A DNA stretch of 64,000 bases, from positions 4,641,454-4,705,453 of the forward strand of contig OZ024938.1 of NCBI GenBank assembly GCA_964017235.1, in the 5' to 3' direction. Made by a program: the position numbers and the translations under genes. The first letter of the stretch is position 1. Every line of letters starts with the position of its first letter. Below, one piece after another: positions 59,987-64,000 of the stretch. Under the pieces are notes generated by a model, which worked only from the letters and a program-made list of their open reading frames with translations, ran no database searches and was not told where the DNA came from. This DNA is from Sabellastarte sp. h YS-2021. Its lineage: Eukaryota > Annelida > Polychaeta > Sabellida > Sabellidae.

Positions 59987-61914
59987 ATGTCTTCTCCAAG
60001 TCAACGTCGGGGGGGTTGCGGCCACATGATGGCTGACTTTGACTTGCACAGTTTTTGTGCACGCTGTCGCGACAAGAAAAAGGGTAAGGACCTCTGTGTG
60101 GAGAACCCTAATGTTGAATGTCAGCTTTGTAAAGCCCTTACTCCAGAGCAAGCTTCCCAGTTAGCAACCCCTTCATATAAACTCAAGAAGGAGAAGCGGG
60201 ATAAGGCGGAATCTACACCATCTAAGAAAGATTCATCTTCTTCAGCGTCAGTCACTCTCAGTCCCACCCTTGTGGACCTGGCACGAGTGTCGGTAATAAG
60301 GGCAGTGGATGGCCAGGACACTGGTTTGAGTGCACAGCCAGCAGAGAAAAAGAAAAAGGTAGAGGAAAAGAAGAAGTCGGTCAAACCCAAGCCTTCTACC
60401 TCAACTGCGGCTGCAGTGTCCACCGACCAGAAATTTCAAGAGATGGATCAGAAATGGTCGGACCGGTTCAACCGGCTTGAGGCTCTCTTACTAGCTAAGA
60501 CCCTAGACCGACCTCAGCAGGAACCGACATTCAGCACTGTGAAGGTGGTCCCTACCCACTCACCACCGGCTAATGTCACCAGGTCTGAGCCCTTTATCAA
60601 CCCTGCCGACCAGCCTTTTACCCAGACTTCTGATCTACCGGCCACATCTTCAGACCGACCTGCTGTAGGTACTATCACCGACCCACCGACCTCTTCTAAG
60701 AAAGCTGACCGGCCTTCAACCTCTGATAAACCTTCCAGTGCCTTCCAGCCGACCAGAAAGGACACTAGTGATTCAGAGTCGGACAGTGAGCAATCTGACC
60801 AGCCTCCCCTGGACATTTTTGTAGAGGAGGGCGAGTTATCAGAGGATCCGGATGCCGGTAACGACCCCGAACAAACATTGTCAGAAGAACAGTCATACCG
60901 TGAGACAATGAGGGGCATCAGAAGTTACATGGGATGGACACACATCCCCGATATGGAATCTGCTGCCGGCTCTTCAGATGATAACCCCTTTGCCGGGCCT
61001 AAGATGCAAACCCAGGGCAAGGTTTCAGTTCTACTTCCAACAGATGAGTGGCTTTGCCGAAAAATCTGTAAACTGAACCTGACTCTTACAGATGGTTACC
61101 CATCCCGTGGGGCAGAAGCCGGTGGTTTGCACAGGGATCAGTTCCTTAAACCCCCAAGATCTCAGGCCAAGTGGTATGAGGCCCACCAGCAAACCAAGAG
61201 TACTGATGAGACGGTGTCATCCTGGAGCTCAGATGCAGCTAAAGTAAACAGTGGCTACCTGAGGATAGCAAGACAGGCCGGAATCGCCACCAGCCCTCCC
61301 CAATCGCGGCCAATCTCTCAAGACTCCTTGAGGAAGTGGGAGAAAAGTGCCCGGGAGTCGTCTGTTATCTGCAATCAGGCTGCAGGTTTCAACCACTGTT
61401 TAGTTAAAGTGCAGCAGGACATACAGTCTCAGTTAAAGACAATTAAATCAGAACAGAAAGGGAAGTCAGCTTCCAAGGTGACAGAGGCCACAGAGGAAAT
61501 GCAGTTCCTTCTGGACTTTAATGCTAGTATCTGCCAGGCCATGGCCAAGTCCATGGAACATTTAACAGACTTTGTTTTTGTGACCATGGCCAACACCACC
61601 TTACTCAGGAGAGATTCGTACCTAGCGTACTTGAAGGCTGGAATTAAAGCGGATGCTATGGCAGCTCTTAGAACAGCACCTCTCCACCCTATTTCCGGAT
61701 AGTGTACTAAAACAAGCCGAGGAGGACATTAGTGCTTCTGAAAAGGGTCGGTCTGTTTCAACATATAAGAAAAATCGCTTCCACCCTTATGAAAGGCCGG
61801 AAACTAAACCAGACAACAGATTGGAAGAACCTCTCACGTGGCCATAACAAGAGAAATAAAGGCAAGCGTCAGTACTCATCGCGTCCTGCCAAGGGTCAAC
61901 AGCCTTATAAATGA
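59987..61914 (+). pseudogene. gag: DIRS E gag-like ORF1, frameshifted near the C-terminus
   Basis: Starts MSSPSQRRGGCGHMMADF. The Cys/His cluster is C-x2-H-x9-C-x2-C-R-D-K-K-x-G, then C-x2-C, and LTPEQASQLATPSYKLKKEK matches C. A Thr/Pro/Asp-rich middle precedes EEGELSED and the conserved core (ETMRGIRSYMGWTHIPD, SWSSDAAKVNSG, WEKSARESSVICNQAAGF). The first frame stops at 61700-61702 (LHPISG). LFPDSVLKQAEEDISA continues in another frame, and a further shift restores the frame that ends KGQQPYK-TGA at 61912-61914, the exact equivalent of the C gag end. Confidence 0.85.
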
Positions 61915-62427
61915 CAATTACTGTGTAAATCTGTTACCGGACAGGCTGTTGACCCGGACAAGTGCACTACCCAGAAAGACAATAAACTGTTTAAGTTTAA
62001 ATGTAAAGCATCTTGCTGTAAACCATGTTCATTCTGCGCCCGGGCACTCCCAAAAGAGAGAGCTAAGTCCCGGGTCAGCAGGTTGTCATCAGTCAAAAAG
62101 CAAATTAAAATATGTCAAAGGTGCTTCTTCTGTCATTCAATTATCTTGTGTTCAACCTGTAACAAATGCCATGAATGTTGTCTCAAATCTGCCTGTAGGG
62201 GCCCGACTTCAAAACTTTTGGCTAACTTGGTTGGAGAGGGGTGCCGGACCGAAAATAATTCAAATCCTGAGAGAGGGCTACACCCTCCCCTTTCGGATCC
62301 GGCCAAACCTCACAAGGTCCCCCACTGTCATAAGCCGTTATGTCAATCCCCACAGGAACAGCTACCTGCTGGAGGCATTACATCAGCTTATGGACAAAAA
62401 TGCAATAGAGCTAGTCCACAATCAACA
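61915..62427 (+). CDS. Cysteine-rich extension in the gag frame of DIRS E
   Basis: After TGA-CAA-TTA (61912-61920) the gag frame is open and carries about 16 cysteines: LLCK, DKC, FKCKASCCKPCSFC, then PKERAK and a basic spacer, then ICQRCFFCH, CSTCNKCHECC and AC. Order and spacing match C 50646-50940, especially CC-x2-C-x2-C, KER, C-x2-CFFC-x-S and C-x2-C-x-KC-x2-CC. Because RT is frameshifted in this copy, the frame later runs into RT (SLGFFNRLF). Translation is not shown; conservation with C is the evidence. Confidence 0.55.
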
Positions 62428-64000
62428 TCTTTAGGGTTTTTCAACCGACTTTTTCTGGTACCCAAACCCAACAACAAGTGGAGACCCATACTAGACCTAA
62501 GCAAACTAAATCCCTTCCTCAAGGTGGAAAAGTTCAAAATGGAGACACCGGAAACCATCAGGACATCCCTCCAACAAGGGGAGTGGGTAACCTCAGTAGA
62601 CTTCAAGGATGCCTACTTCCATATACCAATACAGGAACAGTCCAGGAAATATCTCAGATTTCATGTCCAGGGTCGGACTTACCAGTTCAAGGCACTGCCC
62701 TTTGGTCTGTCCACAGCACCCATGGAGTTCACTGTCTTGGCAAAAGAGGTGAAACTGATGGCCGCACACAAGGGTATAAGGATCCACCAGTACCTAGACG
62801 ACTGGTTGGTCAGAGCCGGAACCCACCAAGTCTGTCTCCAGCATACCCGGATCCTGATCAAGATGTGCCAGGATCTAGGCTGGCTAGTAAATTTAGAAAA
62901 ATCGGAACTGGAGCCCCAACAAGTATTCAACTTTGTCGGCTACCAGTTTGACCTCAGGTCCGGCCGGGTCAGACCGACACCGGACCGGTGGCAGAGCCTT
63001 CAAGGGAAAATACAAACACTACTTTCACTACCGGCCTGTCCAGTCCGGCAGTTCATGTCCTTGATAGGTCTGTTAACGGCCACAGAGAAACAAGTTCACC
63101 TAGGCCGTTTACACATGAGACCCATACAGTGGCATCTCAAAAACAATTGGAGAATACCGGAATCCCTGGAAAAGGTTATTCCTCTACCCAGATCCCTGCA
63201 CCCACATTTACAGTGGTGGCTAGACGAAAGCAATGTGCTTCAAGGTCGACCATTACACCCCATACGGCATGCTCTGCAAATTTTTACAGACGCATCAAAA
63301 GAAGGGTGGGGCGCTCATTTAAACGAGTTCACTGCAAGAGGGTCCTGGTCAGTGCCGGAAAGCAAGCTGCACATAAATTATCTGGAACTAAAAGCAGTAC
63401 TCTTAGCCCTAAAAGAGTTCCAAAACCTTTGTACAAACCAGATTGTCCTAGTGGCCACAGACAATACTACAGTAGTGGCCTACATAAACAAAGAAGGGGG
63501 AATGAAGTCGGGCCCACTGTGTGCCCTACTATGGAGGATCTTGACCTGGTGTTCCCAGCGACAAGTGACCCTAAAAGCCCGACATATCCCTGGCCGTTTA
63601 AATGTGATAGCAGACAAGCTATCCAGGCTAAATCAGACCATCCAAACAGAATGGTCCCTCCTTCCGGACATCTTTCAGGAATTGTGCAGAAAATGGCACC
63701 GGCCACAGATAGACCTATTTGCCACGAGGTTCAACAACAAACTACCTCGATTCGTGTCTCCAGTACCGGACACTCTGGCAGTAGCAGTGGACGCACTCAC
63801 CCTACCTTGGGAGGATCTGGATGCATACGCTTTTCCACCGACCGCCATATTGGGCAAAGTGGTGGAGAAGTTGCAGGACTCCCCGTGCAAGAGACTCATT
63901 CTGATTGCCCCGGGGTGGCCCAACATGCCTTGGTTTTGGGACCTGGTGACCATGTCCAGTCAGGTCCCTCTCAGCCTGCCCGACCAGCCCAACTTGCTGA
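62188..64000 (+). pseudogene. pol: DIRS E RT / RNase H / methyltransferase-like ORF, frameshifted and cut by window end
   Basis: VGARLQNFWLTWLERGAG and TLPFRIRPNLTRSP lie in one frame up to a stop at 62432-62434. From about 62428 RT continues one frame away as SLGFFNRLFLVPKPNNKWRP, WVTSVDFKDAYFHIPI, LPFGLSTAPMEF, HQYLDDWLVRAG (about 62787-62822), IFTDASKEGWGAHLN (63280), VATDNTTVVAYINKEGG, ARHIPGRLNVIADKLSR and LIAPGWPNMPWFWDLVTMS, open to the last base of the window. The catalytic residues are intact; a single one- or two-base indel explains the break. Confidence 0.88.

Larger units (their letters stand above)
59673..64000 (+). mobile_element. DIRS-like YR retrotransposon E (cut by the window end)
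   Basis: The left end ATTTTATTGCGTTAATACAT and the CRE-containing terminal region (TGACGTCA 59842-59849, then TAGCATCTTTTTCGTTTGGC) match D and C. gag, cysteine-rich segment and RT follow in the C order. YR, internal complementary region and right ITR lie outside the window. Frameshifts near the end of gag and at about 62428 show that it is inactive as read. Confidence 0.9.

Noticed and set aside
60514-60918. Minus-strand ORF of 134 codons
   Set aside because: Antisense shadow of the low-complexity part of DIRS E gag.

Overview
This is animal nuclear DNA, not bacterial. Coding sequence is split into short exons with GT/AG borders and matching phases. The introns are AT-rich and packed with DIRS-type tyrosine-recombinase retrotransposons, tandem-repeat-bearing Helitron/Helentron-like elements and hAT/pogo-like MITEs. 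That mix is typical of a lophotrochozoan, most likely a bivalve mollusc. The species is an inference and was not identified.

The only host gene I can support is an RBM45-like RNA-binding protein gene on the + strand. Twelve exons between 6487 and 59059 join in frame into about 564 codons: the second half of RRM1, then RRM2, a glycine-rich repeat exon, RRM3, an acidic linker, the C-terminal RRM and a basic tail ending at TGA 59057-59059. The exon for the start codon and first half of RRM1 was not found and is probably upstream of the window.

Five DIRS-like retrotransposons lie in the window, all in the same orientation as the gene. A (10925-17296) and B (25806-32160) are one family, with long inverted terminal repeats, an internal complementary region (ICR), and gag, RT/RNase H/methyltransferase-like and tyrosine recombinase (YR) genes. 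D (38986-45092, heavily decayed), C (48375-54042, coding capacity intact but right terminus collapsed) and E (59673 to beyond the window end) are a second family. A, B, D and C sit in four different introns, and E lies about 0.6 kb past the stop codon.

Other repeats: five Helitron/Helentron-like non-autonomous elements (8638-10899, 34075-35365, 36262-37305, 46526-47947, 54372-57931) have a 5' palindrome and internal minisatellites, and most have a matching subterminal repeat or 3' hairpin. One contains a captured Penelope-type RT fragment. Two hAT MITEs (7758-8135, 21881-22303) have perfect 8-bp target duplications. A pogo-like MITE and several older inverted-repeat elements crowd the first 7 kb.

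The most unusual observation is in DIRS elements C and E. Directly after the gag stop, in the gag frame, both carry TGA-CAA-TTA (a CARYYA-type leaky-stop context) followed by a conserved, very cysteine-rich open segment overlapping the start of the RT frame. In both families gag and YR share one frame, and that frame stays almost free of stops for about 2 kb opposite RT.
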